Positions 12,061 through 24,971 of a DNA stretch of 64,000 nucleotides are shown in pieces. Source of the stretch: Alisma plantago-aquatica. Its lineage: Eukaryota > Streptophyta > Magnoliopsida > Alismatales > Alismataceae. Below the pieces are notes generated by a model. That model was not told the DNA's origin. It did not search any database and saw nothing but the letters and a program-made list of their open reading frames with translations. Location: contig OY856409.1 in the NCBI GenBank assembly GCA_963693085.1, positions 504,947,303 through 505,011,302 on the forward strand, in the 5' to 3' direction. Position 1 is the first letter of the stretch, and each line of letters begins with the position of its first letter. Position numbers and translations under genes: made by a program.

Positions 12061-13100
12061 CCATGAGGCCTAAAAGTGCTAGTCGGATGAGAAGGAGCTT
12101 GTAAAGCCATCTTTATTAACATAGTTTATTTTGGTGCAAAAGCACTCTCTCTTTTGTATCTCTGTAAAAAGAAGTTACAAGATCAATGTCCAAAGCAGTT
12201 AACTAGTCATTTACACTGCAACAACCAAACAAGAAGTAACTATACTTGACATGTCCTAAACTCCAGGAGAAAAGAAAATCTATCTCAAAAATGAGAAATC
12301 CATTTTAACCCGAGACAAAAGCTTGTTAACATCAGGAAACGTGTTGTCATGAGCATGAAGATTCCTTTCTCTCTATAGGGAAAATAGAATAATCAAAGCC
12401 ACCAAATCAGCCTCCCTGTTACTCCATTTAACAAGGTCCAAAGAGCACACTGGGGGTTCAAGGAAGTTGCACTTAGAAACCACCCAATTTTAAAGAGCTG
12501 ATGTAATAGCTGCAAAGGAACATGACATGACTGGTGTCTTCATACTCAAAGAAAACATATAGAAGCAATAGAAATATCCATATGTATGACATAATCTGAT
12601 GTTAGAAGTTGATTATGCCCCACTTTCCACGCATGTATTTGAAACACATTAGGACATCTGAACTTCTATAACCATATAAAACACTGGTTGCCAGTCTCTC
12701 TTAATCTGATAAAATTCTAGATTGAGTTCATGTTAATATTAGATTCACCTGCACACAAAATTGTGTCTCTTCTACATGAGGGATTAGCAACTCCTTCCTA
12801 TAGTGAAATGATGGGAGCATTTCTAAAATTTCAAACACCATCTTAAATGAGGCAATAGACTTTGACATTAGAATTAAACCCTAGACTAAGGACAACCTGA
12901 GATGCAATGATGTCATTAAAAAATGGTTTCCATAAAACCCAGGCTCACCCCACAAACCGACAGACTTTCCATGCCCAATATTATACGAAATAAAGGAAAG
13001 CAAGTCATTTTTTACATGGAGAAGCTGAGTTAATAACCAAGATAAACTACTATTAATATCAACCTGCCAACCTTCTTAAAAGAGTTAGCCCAGAGTCTAC
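12061..13100 (-). pseudogene. L1-like LINE, 3' part of ORF2 and 3' UTR
   Basis: The minus strand encodes fragments of the zinc-binding RT-associated domain (zf-RVT): a Trp/His-rich stretch like IHAWKVGHNQL near 12600-12640 and DTSHVMFLCSYYISSLKLGGF-like text near 12450-12545. The upstream block at about 12880-13000 resembles the 'NIGHGKSVxFW' region. The 3' end carries AATAAA-like signals (near 12112-12122) and A/T-rich tails. Numerous stops interrupt all frames. It resembles the better-preserved LINE at 57379-58782, whose segment also begins with an HAWKAM-type motif, but the two are not close copies. Confidence 0.65.
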
Positions 13101-13383
13101 TATTTGATAAGTAATTTGGGAGATTCCAACTTTAATTGTGCACAATGAGCCTTTTGGTTTGTTTTCCTCCCTCTACACAAGCTCAAGGCCACCATAAATG
13201 AAAAATCATTGGTAGGTCTGTTGACACACCCGCATTCCGACCTAGTCATGGAGACTGATGTAGGATGCAAAGTCCTGACTACAATTAATGCATACCCACT
13301 CAACCATGGACATAGTTAATTCAAAATTACATCACACCAGAGAGCTTAAATTGACAAATTTATAATGTAATTATTGACTTCCC
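13101..13383. other. Possible upstream LINE debris before LTR A
   Basis: Minus-strand text near 13100-13310 may continue the LINE, but no motif is certain. The LARD array begins at 13384. Confidence 0.35.
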
Positions 13384-16300
13384 TGTGAGACCTCTAACCT
13401 TGCTTAAAGTGTGGAACAATCTTAATTATCATAATTTAATTCTTATAACCCTAATATAACCTTGTGATATGATTTGAAATTATAAGGAAAGCTTAGGTTT
13501 CAAATTTGGTCCAATTTGGACACTGCTTTAGCAAGTTATGCAATTTTATGCATATCTTGGACTTTTCTACTATTTACCCAATTGAGAGGTTTTATTTGCA
13601 ATTTATCACTTTCATTATGTTCTTTGGATATTCTCTCATCATTCTTGGGCATGTTGAGCCATGGTGCACCTATTTAAACCTTGGTTTGAAGTTGTTTTCC
13701 TCAATGGCATTTTAGGGTTTACCCCTTCATGGATGAGCTACCTTTAGTAGCTATCAACTAATGAATTATTTTTTTTTCTTGGAAATTCAAGAAACAAGGG
13801 ATAAGAATGTCTCTATGGATGGTGGCGGAGCTTCTTGTGTGTGTTCTTGTATATTCTTAATAGTTTAAGTCCATGGACACTTGGAAAGATACTAGAACTT
13901 CAACTTTTTTTTCTTTATCTTCAAGTTTCATATACTTATCCCTAAGCACCAAAACAAGACATTTTCTCTCCATAACTTTCCTCCATCTATGGTCCTCGTT
14001 ATCCCTCTATGCTGCTGCAAATTTTCTATCCAAGTAAGAATAAAGAGGGGATCTTCTTGGAAAAAGAATCTAGGGTTGCAATTGACTTCCTTTTAGGGTT
14101 TGAAAAGCTTCCTACTAGTGATCTTGACCTAAAAGAGAAAGAATCCCCTTATTTCCTCCATTTATTTCTTTTTTATCCTTCCTCCTACCTTTCTACATGT
14201 CAGAACCTTTCTGTTCCATGGTATAAATTGCTCTAAGTCTCTAAAACCCTACCTTTCTTGCTCCTTATGCTTAGGGTTTGCTCATTTGATGAAGAAATGT
14301 ACTAAATGGATGAGTTCACAGCTTATGCTTGGATTTCCGACCCTACTTTCTCATGTTTTATTCTGTTTGGGAGTTTATCTTTTAATCATAGGCAAGTTTT
14401 ATAACATGCTCCAGATTTATTTCTTACTATAAACTTTCTAGCTCATGTTCTTGCTTTTAAATGATGATCCATGCACTAAAAAGTTATGCTTGACTTGGAT
14501 TTCGATTTTTATAATGTTCCCTATTCTGATTTCAGTTCTAGGTGAACCTTTGATCATTTGTAACTTATTCCTAAGGTATAATATGACTTGGATCAGTTTG
14601 ATTTGACAACTTATGGTGCTAATCACCTTTCAACCAATGGTAAATTTTAGGGTTTAAAGCTGATTTCTTCTATAAACACATGACTCGATGGTGGTACCAT
14701 TGCAACAACTGATGGTGTTGTCTTCATGGCAACTGATGGTGGTGACCAAGGGTGTCAACTTAAATTCACCCTTTAGGTCAGAGGTTGGCCTAATTAGAAG
14801 CTTAGTGATTAAAAACTAAGTACCCTAATGATGCTATCAATCAATGATGATATTAGTTTGATATTTGATGTTGATTAATGAATATAGTGCTGGTCTAACA
14901 ACCTGTGGTGACTTAATGGTCACTAATGATGGTGGATCAGGTCTCCCAAACCTATGGTGAGTTAATCATATAGTTTTAGCAACAATTAAGCCTTAGACCA
15001 ATGGTTTCTTGGGTCACTTGATGCAATTGTCAGACCTATACTGTAATTGATGGTTTTAACATATGAACTTGACCCAATGGTAAGATCTAATGTTTATTCC
15101 TTCAATATAGTGGAATGATGGATAATGTAATATGTTGGTCCTAATAATGTGATTTAGATAGTTTACTTTATATGATCAACTTAAGGAATTTACTTGTTGA
15201 CAATGGATGGCTTGTTTTAAAGGAACAGTCGATTGCTGGTTTTACCCCACTCTCAATGGAACTTTTTGTATCGTTAATCAAGGGATGTATAGGGTTAGAT
15301 GGTGAATCTTTATAGAGCACAAATCAAGGACTTCATAGGTGGTTTATCCAAGGTGTTTATGTAAACAACCAATGGTCTTACCTTTTAAACATCCAATGGT
15401 TCTGGGTGACATTGTAGTATGGTGATATGGGTTGAATGATGATCAAACAAATGGATGTTTACTCTTAATAAGGTAGTATTACCTATTCACTCATATGAAT
15501 AGAAAGGATGATAACCATATTGTGTTGATATGTAACCCTAATGAGGTATAGCTTGTTATACCTAGCTTTAATATAAAGAAATAATGGTAATTGGGTATGA
15601 ATAGTCCTTGAATGACTAATACAATCATGGAGTGCTCTCTTATTGTTGTTGAAACCCTAGTATGCTATAACCCAATGGTTACACCTTGATTTATGTTTGG
15701 GTTCATACTTGAGAATAGTATGGAATGCGATGGTGATGCTTCACCTTATGCATCCATGAACCAATGGGTATTGTGTGAGTTAGCGTTTGGGTATGAGTGC
15801 TGATTAGTAACATTAATATAATTTATCTTGTTGAACCTAACTCTAATGAAAATAGATAAAGATGAGTATTCATGTTTAACCTTCTTATATGATGACATGA
15901 TGGTGATATAACCTCCTTAACATGATCATAACATTAATGTGTTAATGGGTGGTTATCATAGCCACATGGTTGATACTTTCTTATACTAAAAATGTGCATC
16001 ATGAATATGATGAGGGTTAATCATATCCAAATTCCTTTCATGTTTATGTGATAAAGGAAGGTTCTTAATGTTAATATAACCCTACTATGTTTGTTTATGA
16101 ATATCTCCCAGCTTATTAATGCAATATTGTGCTGATGTGGTCTATTATATGTAAGTGATATTGTTGAGCCTTGCTATAAGGCATGGAAAGATAATGATGA
16201 TATTCCAGGGAATAGTATGATGGTATTAATGACCTTTGGGCATGGTTGAGCAATAATGAGGTGTAATCCTCTTGTGTTGATAAGGGTTGATACCCTATGA

Positions 16301-17080
16301 TATTGTGAAATAGATTTATATCTTGTGATAATATGATGACTAGTGTACCCTTATTAATGGCAAGTTAATAGTACCATGTGATGATGAGATGATAAATTAT
16401 GTTTCCCACGTTTTCTATCTTTTGAAGTTGTGATACTTATATGCTTTCTAGAAGTGAGTTAGGGTTTGTATGTCCACTTGTGTAATGCAGGATTAATTCA
16501 CCCAATTGGCATAACTAATCAAATGAAACTCTAATCATGTAGTGCCATGTGCCATAGATCAATCTGAGTATCAGAACTTGCTACATGGTAAATTGAGTAT
16601 TCCTAATGGAAACGCGGAGCACATATTGATGAATATGTGGGGTGATTTTCATATGAAATTCAAGTATTTACGGAGGATGATTGTGGTCATACCTACCTCA
16701 GTTTGAGAATAGATACAGTCGTGTCTCTGTGATTATATATGTGAAGAGATTGGAGGACAACTGCAGTTGTACCTCAAATGGTAGGGTATGCGTACCCACC
16801 TCCTATCACTAGTGTCATGACCTGTACCAAGGACAAACTATGTTGTTAGCAGCTTGACCTTATGTGTTGCTGTGGCAGACCCGTACTGATCAGGGGCAGA
16901 GATGATCTTAGGACTCCAACTCTTCCTAGATCTTGTATGGCACATATTTTGACTTAGAAGTGGTTAGTTGGATTTTGAGTGGTATCCTAAAATTCCTCAG
17001 GGCACAATTAAAGATGTAAGACAGTCGTGTAGCATATATGTTTCAGGTTATACACAACACTTCATATTGGATGATAACCC
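13384..17080 (+). repeat. LTR A of the LARD array, 5' segment
   Basis: Begins TGTGAGA, the inverse of the LTR end TCTCACA at 27268-27274. It runs until element 1 interrupts it at 17081 and resumes at 26164. It aligns over its full length by eye with LTR B (29668 onward), including the repeated short phrases 'caaccaatgg' and 'tgatggtggt'. Small ORFs within it are not conserved between the two LTR copies. Confidence 0.85.
14222..14228 (+). promoter_or_regulatory. TATA box candidate, LTR A
   Basis: TATAAAT in the context CATGGTATAAATTGCTCTAA, preserved at the same place in LTR B (30502-30508). It lies about 840 bp into the LTR, so U3 would be short relative to a roughly 3.9-kb R-U5. Confidence 0.5.
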
Positions 17081-19327
17081 TGTTGGGTTTTAGGGGAGAC
17101 AAAGAAGGCAGCGGAAACAAAAAATTTCTCCCCCAAACCCAGAACAAGGAAATGCGTCAACGTCTATACAATAGGAAAGGATGGTTTGTGAAATCATACC
17201 TTGTCCCGAGGCTAGCTCGGCGACAATACCTCGCACCTTGCGTGGTCTTCACCTCCGGCCTTGGACGGTGTCTGTGCAGCTCCTGGTCGCACCGGGACTG
17301 ACGACTCCTGGTCTCACCGGGACTATCGGGATTGACAGCTGTCCTCCGAGCGGCAGAAACCTCCCACCTCTAAAGTAGTCCACACGGACCACCTGGAACT
17401 CCAATCTCCTTATCTCAAAAGGAATTGGAAGGAGTCACACCCTCCTGTTAGCATACTAGTCGCCAACACACTCTCCTGCCACCAGTCACAACTGCAGTTG
17501 TCTTTCCCTTGGTGTGCCTCCCTTATCGGGTAGCACTTGCTCGGGCTCTCTCGGTTACCAAAACCAGAGAGAACGACAACTTTGCAGAGCAACTGGTTTG
17601 CACTGAGTTGTACCTTGAGAAGAACCCAATACCCCTATATATATAGGAGGGTCATGGGACAAGGTTCTCCATCCCGGGCAATATGGGACTAAAGGTAGGA
17701 GTAGAAGGGTTCGAGATTTTCCACAAAAACAATCAACTCGCAACCTGAACCGATCGTTTCACAACTGAAACGGTCGGTTGGGGACCTGAACCGATCGGTT
17801 GACACCTCAACCGATCATTTGGGACCAATGAGCCGATCGTTTCACTTTTTAACTGGTCGGTTCGTGGTCCTGATCAGTTTCCAATTGACTTTCCATCTTT
17901 TGTTTCTAATTGGTATCGAATACCGATCCTTGATCCAATCAAATTGGGCAAGTGAAATGCAAAGAAAATTCTCACCAATCCTACTTTCCCAACTTGCTCG
18001 GTTGCATCAGTTGAACAGATCATTTCAACACTTGAAGCAATTGTTTCACCCTGACCATGAGCCGATCGATTCAACACTTGAGCTGACCAGTTCACCAAGC
18101 TCAGCCAATCGGTTCATCACATGAGCCGATCGGTTGGGAGTGCAGATTGTGCAGAATCAGTCAATTGTGATTTCAATCAATCCGATACTCTAATCAATAT
18201 GTCCAACACCTTGAACACTATGATTTTGAGCTATCAATCAATTGAGTGTTTAATTGAACTACTAAACTCATTTAGTAATCAATCTAAACATTGTTTGTGG
18301 ACAAAACTCCTCTTCCAGGTTAAATCCTATGTGTGTGACCCTACAGGTCCATTTCACGTTGGCAGTGAAAGTTCATAACACTTATGACTTCACAAGCAAA
18401 GAGCGGTGCCTAGTCACACATCAGTGCTACCCAAGTGAAAGTAGAAAGTTGGAGAACAACTTTCAATCCTACAATCCGTGAATGGTGTTACAGCGAATGT
18501 ATAATTCCTTTGTCACTGATATCCCGAATGAACTCGAGGCATGGAACAGTCATCCTGTCAACGTTCATTCACTTTCTTGATCTCAGAGTAGATTGGAAGA
18601 GATATGTATGACATCAATATCACATACTGATTCACACATGTGTGCGCACGCCTATTTCAATCCTACTCATCAAGTGGCCTTGGATATCAAACTCCCTCAG
18701 GAGAGACAAATCCCATATCTATCACTCACCCCTAAAAAGCCCCATGTGTCAAATCCATCCAATCATCACCTTTATAACAACCCATGTTTTAGGACTACGT
18801 TTGATGATGTCAAAGTGTGCCCAACGACATGTGTTGAGTGTAGTGATTTCAGGTCAAAGAATCACATTCACCACCATCACTGTGAGTAATGACTTTGACT
18901 ACCATGTCATGGTTCCATGTGTCAAACTCACGGTGGGTCTGTCCGGTACACTTGTTCTCTAAAAAGTACCTATGTGTTTGGTTTGATATCTCTATATCAT
19001 GACTAATGAGAATCTGTCATCAACCAACACCACAATCTAGCCTTGTGTGTCATTGTTGTCTATCTACCTTCCACAATGACATCTGACTAGGGACATAGCA
19101 AGAATGTACAAACTCTTAGAATCTGTATGATATCATCGTTCAGGTCCTCAACCTGAAAGCATATGTCATTGAGTACTGTCATTCTCTAGACATTCAATCT
19201 ATTCTATCACTATCTCATATGACTGAACCAAAAAGAATTGGAAGCTTGCCTTTGATGTTTATCAAATCAATCTTAATGTATCCCGCCAATCATCCCATGA
19301 TTGTCTCTCGGGGCATACATACCAACA
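17081..19327 (-). repeat. 3' LTR of copia element 1
   Basis: Exactly 2247 bp, the same length as its partner. A TATA-like CTATATATATAG lies at 17635-17646. A palindrome array based on AACCGATCGGTT lies at about 17740-18140. The stretch from about 18833 to 19303 is identical to the partner LTR, while the preceding 420 bp differ at 18 positions. Short ORFs repeated in both LTRs are carried along by LTR duplication and have no recognisable domain. Confidence 0.9.
17740..18140. repeat. AACCGATCGGTT palindrome array, left LTR of element 1
   Basis: About a dozen perfect or near-perfect copies of a self-complementary motif, with consensus near TGAACCGATCGGTTCAC and variants ACCGATCG, CGGTCGGTT and GCCGATCG. 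One perfect 12-mer palindrome lies at 17789-17800. The same array occurs in the partner LTR at 24580-24971. Confidence 0.8.
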
Positions 19328-19345
19328 GACTCCCACTTGCACTGC
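19328..19345 (-). other. Polypurine tract, element 1
   Basis: The minus strand reads GCAAGTGGGAGTC directly before the LTR start TGTTGG. AAGTGGGAG-type tracts before the 3' LTR are typical of plant copia elements and prime plus-strand DNA. Confidence 0.7.
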
Positions 19346-19539
19346 GAGCCAATCACCCTTGAATCATATTCATAGTGATCTTCAAACATGTCCCACATGT
19401 TACTGTGCTCTTGTGGCAACATAGTGAGTTATGGCAACACCTTGCCAAAGTCAGTATAAATTGCATGTCTCACATCTCTTCATTGTATGTCACAAGTATG
19501 AGATGGAGTTGCCGTAATATGCGATCTAGTATTCCTTTG

Positions 19540-20760
19540 CTAACTTTTAGCCACATTGCATGATCAAGGATTCCATACTTGTCATCAATGAGCGGAATAT
19601 CTATAAGTTCATCTCATGAACTTCCAGATCCATATAGTACTGCTGTTCTCCAACACATAGATACTCGGCATTTCCTTTTAAATGGTTTTATTGGAACACT
19701 TCCAATTATCAACAAACTTTCACTTTATATATATCATATATATATATATTTTGCGATTAATTTTGTGTCCTTTCAGAAGTTCGCATCAATGTAACTCTTT
19801 ACATTGAACTCTTCCTTATCTCCATAGAACTAGTACTTCACAAGTACTTATCAAGTTCTCATGGTATTCCAATAACCCTTACTGGAAGCAGACAGACATC
19901 CACTCGTCATGTCCCACATACGAGTTATCAGGATGAGCACATCATATTGTCATGTCCTACATACAAGATGATGAATGCATTTTATTCTTCCCATGTCGAT
20001 ACATGCAAGGTAATGGGATGATTACATACATGATAGATCCATATCTATTCTTAGTGTTCCCATTCTTCATAAGAATTGGACACATGGCCTTGGAATACTA
20101 ACTCCATGTAACATGGACAAGTTTTCTCCCACTGAATCTGTGCATACTGAACCCTTCTATACAGATTGCCAATGTATGCTTTCTCTTTTCCAGGTCAAGA
20201 GGTTTTCAAGAACTCTCTATAGATCTCTATTCCTATCACATAGGAAACATCTCTATCTTCCTTAAAGATAATTTCCACTTTTGGATTTCCATTCTAGAAC
20301 ATTTCCATTTCACATCAACATCTGGAATGTGAACACGCTCCCACTAAATCACAGATCCCTTCTTTATCTTTGACATATCAGTCAAACCCTTTGACTATAT
20401 CATCAAAGTAAAGATCCAATTCTGAGTTGCTTGTACTCAATCAATCACATTGATTAGTCCATTGTAACTTATAGACTTCATTTGCATTAGTGGATTCATA
20501 AACCTTATAGGTTGTGTCACGTACACATCCTTGTTTTATTCCTCATAGGAATGCAATTTTAGTATCCATATGCCAAATGTCTTAGTCATTAAGTTGCACT
20601 CAACAAGCATCATCCTTCTCAAAATGTTATCCATGTGTCTTAACACTTAAGACTTATTCGCACTTATGGATTTTATTCCAATGGGTGCTACCATCAAGGT
20701 CATACCTTATGGTTCACGTGGATGTCATTTAAGATGTAATGGTCATAAACCATAACTCAA
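19540..20760 (-). pseudogene. Ty1/copia pol remains (RT and RNase H)
   Basis: Fragments in copia order on the minus strand: MDTKIAFL near 20551-20575 (family MDVKTAFLNG, RT), VIGIEIYRE-like text near 20230 (family ILGIxIYRD), LHGVSIPRPCVQF-like text near 20090 (family SHGxxLSKxxCP), and VKSYIDANF near 19774-19806 (family GYTDASF, RNase H). Every frame holds many stops and shifts, so no enzyme is encoded. Integrase and protease were not recognised, and the 4.6-kb internal region is about right for a once complete copia element. Assignment rests on these motif resemblances. Confidence 0.6.
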
Positions 20761-21719
20761 AATCCGGTTCCTCATATTCATCTAGATAGTTGACTCATCA
20801 CATGAACAACTCATCACATAAATAATTGATGTGTATCTGTCAAGGATATAAGAACTCACAACTCATTGTGATTCTCAATGTCCTTTATTAGTGTGGGGTA
20901 TTCTTTTATTAAGAAGAATTTAGTTATTTGATAATCATTCTCTAACTCCTTAGAGTATGATTCCTTCTTGATTTAGACATCACCATGCCTTAATCATGAG
21001 TTCACTATGATACACTATCATAATCACTCAAAAGGATCTCAAACATTTGGTCCAAGTATTTCATTCATTGATCTCATCAAGAATTAACACTTTACCAAAT
21101 TTGCACTTCATCTATGATAATCTTGAACACTTCAAGATATTCATATTGGTATTTCTCTAAACACCATTTGAAGTATTATCATTTGTTCTAATAGGTATAT
21201 AAATACATCACATGTATCATACCTAATAGGATAATCATTCTCCCACTACCATTAGTGAAGATTGATTAATCATGTCCAAGATATTCATGTCTCTTACTGG
21301 TTCTCTAACCAAAAGAGTCTAGATTTATCCATCATATAGAAACTAGAAATGAATTTCTCATGATTGATGCTAATTTGACTGTTTGAGTTATCAATAACCA
21401 TGTATCACAAGATAAACAAGGCATTTCTACAAAGATCATATCTTTAAGATTGAAACATCAACTTTATTAATTGCCATCATTGTCATACAATATGTAATAA
21501 TAAAGTGTTTCTATCTATTGGCAATATATGAAATAGCAGTTCTCAACTCTATTTCGTGACCTTTAGGCTGAAATAAACTAAAAGATACTCCTATCTGTGG
21601 CAGCAACATTTGCTCCAATGATGGGTACTTATTTCTTGGTCCTTTCACAAAGGCCATCACTTCTTTGCGGATCTTGCATATCATATATGATAGATACATA
21701 TCTTGGTATCATATACCTC

Positions 21720-22450
21720 AGATAAATAAGCAGTTCATTTCCTGATACCTTAGGTGGAGATCTCCATCCCCTCCTTCATCTACTTTTGTTCTTCCAGATA
21801 TAGAGGGCAATTCCCTCATACACCCTTTCCCCATGTGCCTTGAGGTTGAAGACGACTTGGATTGCTGGCTAGCATCAGAACACTTCTTTTCTTTGCCCTT
21901 GTCCTTGCCCTTGCCCTTAAGAATTACCTTTTCTTTGATCACATCAAAGATTATGGTTTGTCTTTCTTCATCTTTGCCTCTACTATCCTCAACATGTCCA
22001 ACAACTCTGTCAACGTTTGTCAAAGTTGTTCATGTTGTAGCTTATCATGAACTGTATGATTCTCGTAACATTTGAAGTATCATACCAATAGCCAACTCTT
22101 GGCTCAGAGGGAATCCTTCTTAGTCAGGTGTTTCCACATACCCAATCATATTGAGTGTGTGAATACCTTACTGGATCTCCTTCCGTCATGACATACTAGG
22201 ACAATGTCTTGGAGACATCTTATGTCTTATGTTTTCTCTGCAACTCATAGTTCAGAGAACACAACATCAAGCACTCCTCATCAATGTCTTCCTCGGTATG
22301 CTTCCATAAGCATACTTTCAGCCATTGATGTGGTGGGATTGAGTTTATCTGGTCTCGGTATAACTAGGACTTAGAGCTTTCACTCTTTGAGAACACTTCT
22401 CATCATCCTAACCAGTCATGGAATTATTCCCATTTAATTTGTTGGTCTCA
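21720..22450 (-). pseudogene. Ty1/copia gag remains
   Basis: The minus strand contains LTELLDMLRIVEAKMKKDKP across about 21951-22018, matching the conserved gag stretch 'L.ELL.ML...E..IKK.K' of plant copia elements. A Lys/Gly-rich basic segment (KGKGKDKGKEKK) follows. Upstream text to about 22450 is probably more gag but is broken by stops. No zinc knuckle was identified. Confidence 0.6.
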
Positions 22451-23239
22451 AAGACCGATCGCAAATAGTGATTTTTTGATTAACAAAAGGAAATATATGC
22501 AATTTTAGTCCAAAACTCTTTTTGACTTGTTTGATTGATTTGAAAAGTTGACGATAAAATTAGTCCTTTAAATTAATTATCACTCCCACTATTTTACTTC
22601 AAATTGATAGCCCTCACCATCAATTTGGAAGATTGCAGTGTACAACCTTCTAGTGGGAAAGATCCTAAAATCCTCTAAGTCATGGACCATCTAGGGTTGT
22701 CACCCACAACTTAGATCTCTCAGGTAGGCAACTCTTGCCAATTGCATCATATGCAACTCTTGATAAGATGTCATATGCAACTCCTTTCCATGATCATCTC
22801 CATGCCTCAAGGTACTAGATACCATCTAGATCACCTTGTTAAGTCTGACCCAAAGTAAACACGATGAACATGCACCTTCCTAGGACAGACCCACACATTC
22901 ATCCTTCACACTTCCACGAGATAGACGGTGCACCACGCTAGGGCATGCCCACACTTGGTCGATCAAGCTTTTCACGTGTGTCGCATTTGGAAGGCATCTA
23001 AAACTTAATATTTAATGAGGGATTTGGTTTTTATATACATATACATATCCAATCACCACAATACATAGTATGTATCATATACATGTTATATTCCACAGAA
23101 AACATGCAAAATGATAAAAGCGATGATTATGGCCATCCTAATGTGATTCCTCAAGCCAAGAGGAATCACGGTCATCTAGGTCTACATCACATGCAACCTA
23201 TACAAGATGAACTCTGTGCTTTGCCTTTCTGGGTTTGAT

Positions 23240-23480
23240 CAACTCATCACATGAATGATCGGCTCACCATCAGACTGGTCGACTGGGTGCCACCAGCCGA
23301 TCGATTAGCTCCTCCAACCGATCGGTTCACCTGGTCGTCGTGCATCTCGTCATGGCCGCCACCCGCTCTTCTCGCTCCTCGAACCGGTCATCAACTGATC
23401 GTTTCACTCCTTGAACTGATCGTCTCGAACGTCAACCGATCGGTTCACGCCTTGCACCGATCGTCTCAGCTGTCGTCAGG
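23240..23480. repeat. AACCGATCGGTT palindrome array, leader of element 1
   Basis: About nine copies of the LTR palindrome family, including perfect AACCGATCGGTT at 23316-23327 and 23434-23445, plus GATCGGCTCACC, CCGATCGATT and ACCGATCGTC variants. It lies between the PBS and gag, about 430-660 nt inside the element, separate from the LTR arrays. A 167-codon plus-strand ORF across it is antisense and not supported. Confidence 0.75.
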
Positions 23481-23903
23481 ATGTCCTCCGTTCTTTGACA
23501 TAATAGGAAATAAAATATATCCTATTTTACATTGTAAAAAGAGAAACCTTGAGTTACATTCGAGGGGAGCAAAGGTAGGAAAGAAGTCTCTAATTATTTC
23601 GAGTTACATCAGGAATAGGAGAAGGAAGATCAGTGCGCAGACCGAGATGCAAGAAACCACATACAACCATACACAGATAGGGTTTATTGGCCATAACCAC
23701 ACTATACATCCACCACAAAACTCATTTAAGGGCGATGTGTATCGAGTGCATTAATAATACATATCATATATGTAAATTGGGATTTGTGGATTTAGTATTA
23801 GACATGCATAAAGCCAATTTTATTCGCATCATATGCAATAAATAAAGGCGACAAACCAAAATCGATCATATCGATATTCCCAAAGTATAGAGCAGTTGAC
23901 GTA

Positions 23904-23915
23904 GCTCTGATACCA
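23904..23915 (-). other. Primer-binding site, element 1
   Basis: TGGTATCAGAGC on the minus strand, one base from the LTR at 23917; matches initiator-Met tRNA and fixes the right LTR as the 5' LTR. Confidence 0.95.
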
Positions 23916-24470
23916 CTGTTGGGTTTTAGGGGAGACAGAGAAGGAAGCGGAAACAAAAAATTTCTCCCCCAAACCCAGAATAAGGAAACACGTCAACGTC
24001 TATACAATAGGAAAGGATGGTTTGTGGAATCATACCTTGTCCCGAGGCTTGCTCGGAGACAATACCTCGCGCATTGCGCGATCTTCACCTCCGGTCTTGG
24101 ACGGTGTCTGTGCAGCTCCTGGTCGCACTGGGAATGACGACTCCTCGTCTCACCGGGATTGTCGGGATTGACAGCTGTCCTCCGAGCGGCAGAAACCTCC
24201 CGCCTCTGAAGTAGTCCACACGGACCACCTGGAACTCCAATCTCCTTGTCCCACAAGGAATTGGAAGGATTCACACCCTCATGTCAGCATACTAGTCGCC
24301 AACACACTCTCCTGCCACCAGTCGCAACTGCAGTTATCTTTCCCTTGATGTGCCTCCCTTATCGGGTAGCACTTGCTCAGGCTCTCTCGGTTGCCAAAAC
24401 CAGAGAGAACGAAAGCTTTGCAGAGCAACTGGTTTGCACTGAGTTGTACCTTGAGAAGCCCCCAATACCC

Positions 24471-24482
24471 CTATATATATAG
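24471..24482 (-). promoter_or_regulatory. TATA box candidate, 5' LTR of element 1
   Basis: CTATATATATAG, about 1.68 kb from the LTR 5' end on the minus strand and about 100 nt downstream of the palindrome array. Copied at 17635-17646 in the 3' LTR. Confidence 0.5.
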
Positions 24483-24579
24483 GAGGGTCATAAGACAGGG
24501 TTCTCCATCCCGGACAATATGGGACTAAAGACAGGAGTAGAAGGGATCGAGAGTTTCCACAAAAACAATCAAATCACAA

Positions 24580-24971
24580 CCTGAACTGATCGTTTCACAA
24601 TTGAAACGGTCAGTTGGGGACCTGAACCGGTCGGTTGACACCTCAACTGATCGGTTGGGACCCATGAACCGATTGGTTCACATCTGAACCGGTCGGTTTG
24701 TAGCCATGATCAGTTCCCGATTGACTTTCCATCTTTTGTTTCTAATTGGTATCGAATACCAAACCTTGTTCCAATCAAATTGGGCAAGTGAAATGCAAGG
24801 AAAATTCTCACCAATCCCACTTTCCCAACTTGCTCGGTTGCATCAGTTGAACCGATCGTTTCAACACTTGAAGCAATCGTTTCACCCTGACCATGAGCCG
24901 ATCAATTCAACACTTGAGCCGACCGGTTCACCAAGCTTAGCCAATCGGTTCATCACATGAGCCAATCGGTT
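24580..24971. repeat. AACCGATCGGTT palindrome array, right LTR of element 1
   Basis: About a dozen diverged copies (for example AACCGGTCGGTT, AACTGATCGGTT, AACCGATCG, CCAATCGGTT). It is the counterpart of the array at 17740-18140. Copies differ between the two LTRs mainly by CpG to TpG/CpA changes. Confidence 0.8.

Noticed and set aside
18593..18962. 98- and 106-codon ORFs in the left LTR of element 1, with a 93-codon partner in the right LTR (25444-25725)
   Set aside because: Conserved only because LTRs are duplicates of each other; they lie antisense to the element and have no recognisable domain.
23251..23754. 167-codon plus-strand ORF, the longest in element 1
   Set aside because: It runs antisense through the leader and owes its openness to the CG-rich palindrome array; no domain, and its element is on the minus strand.
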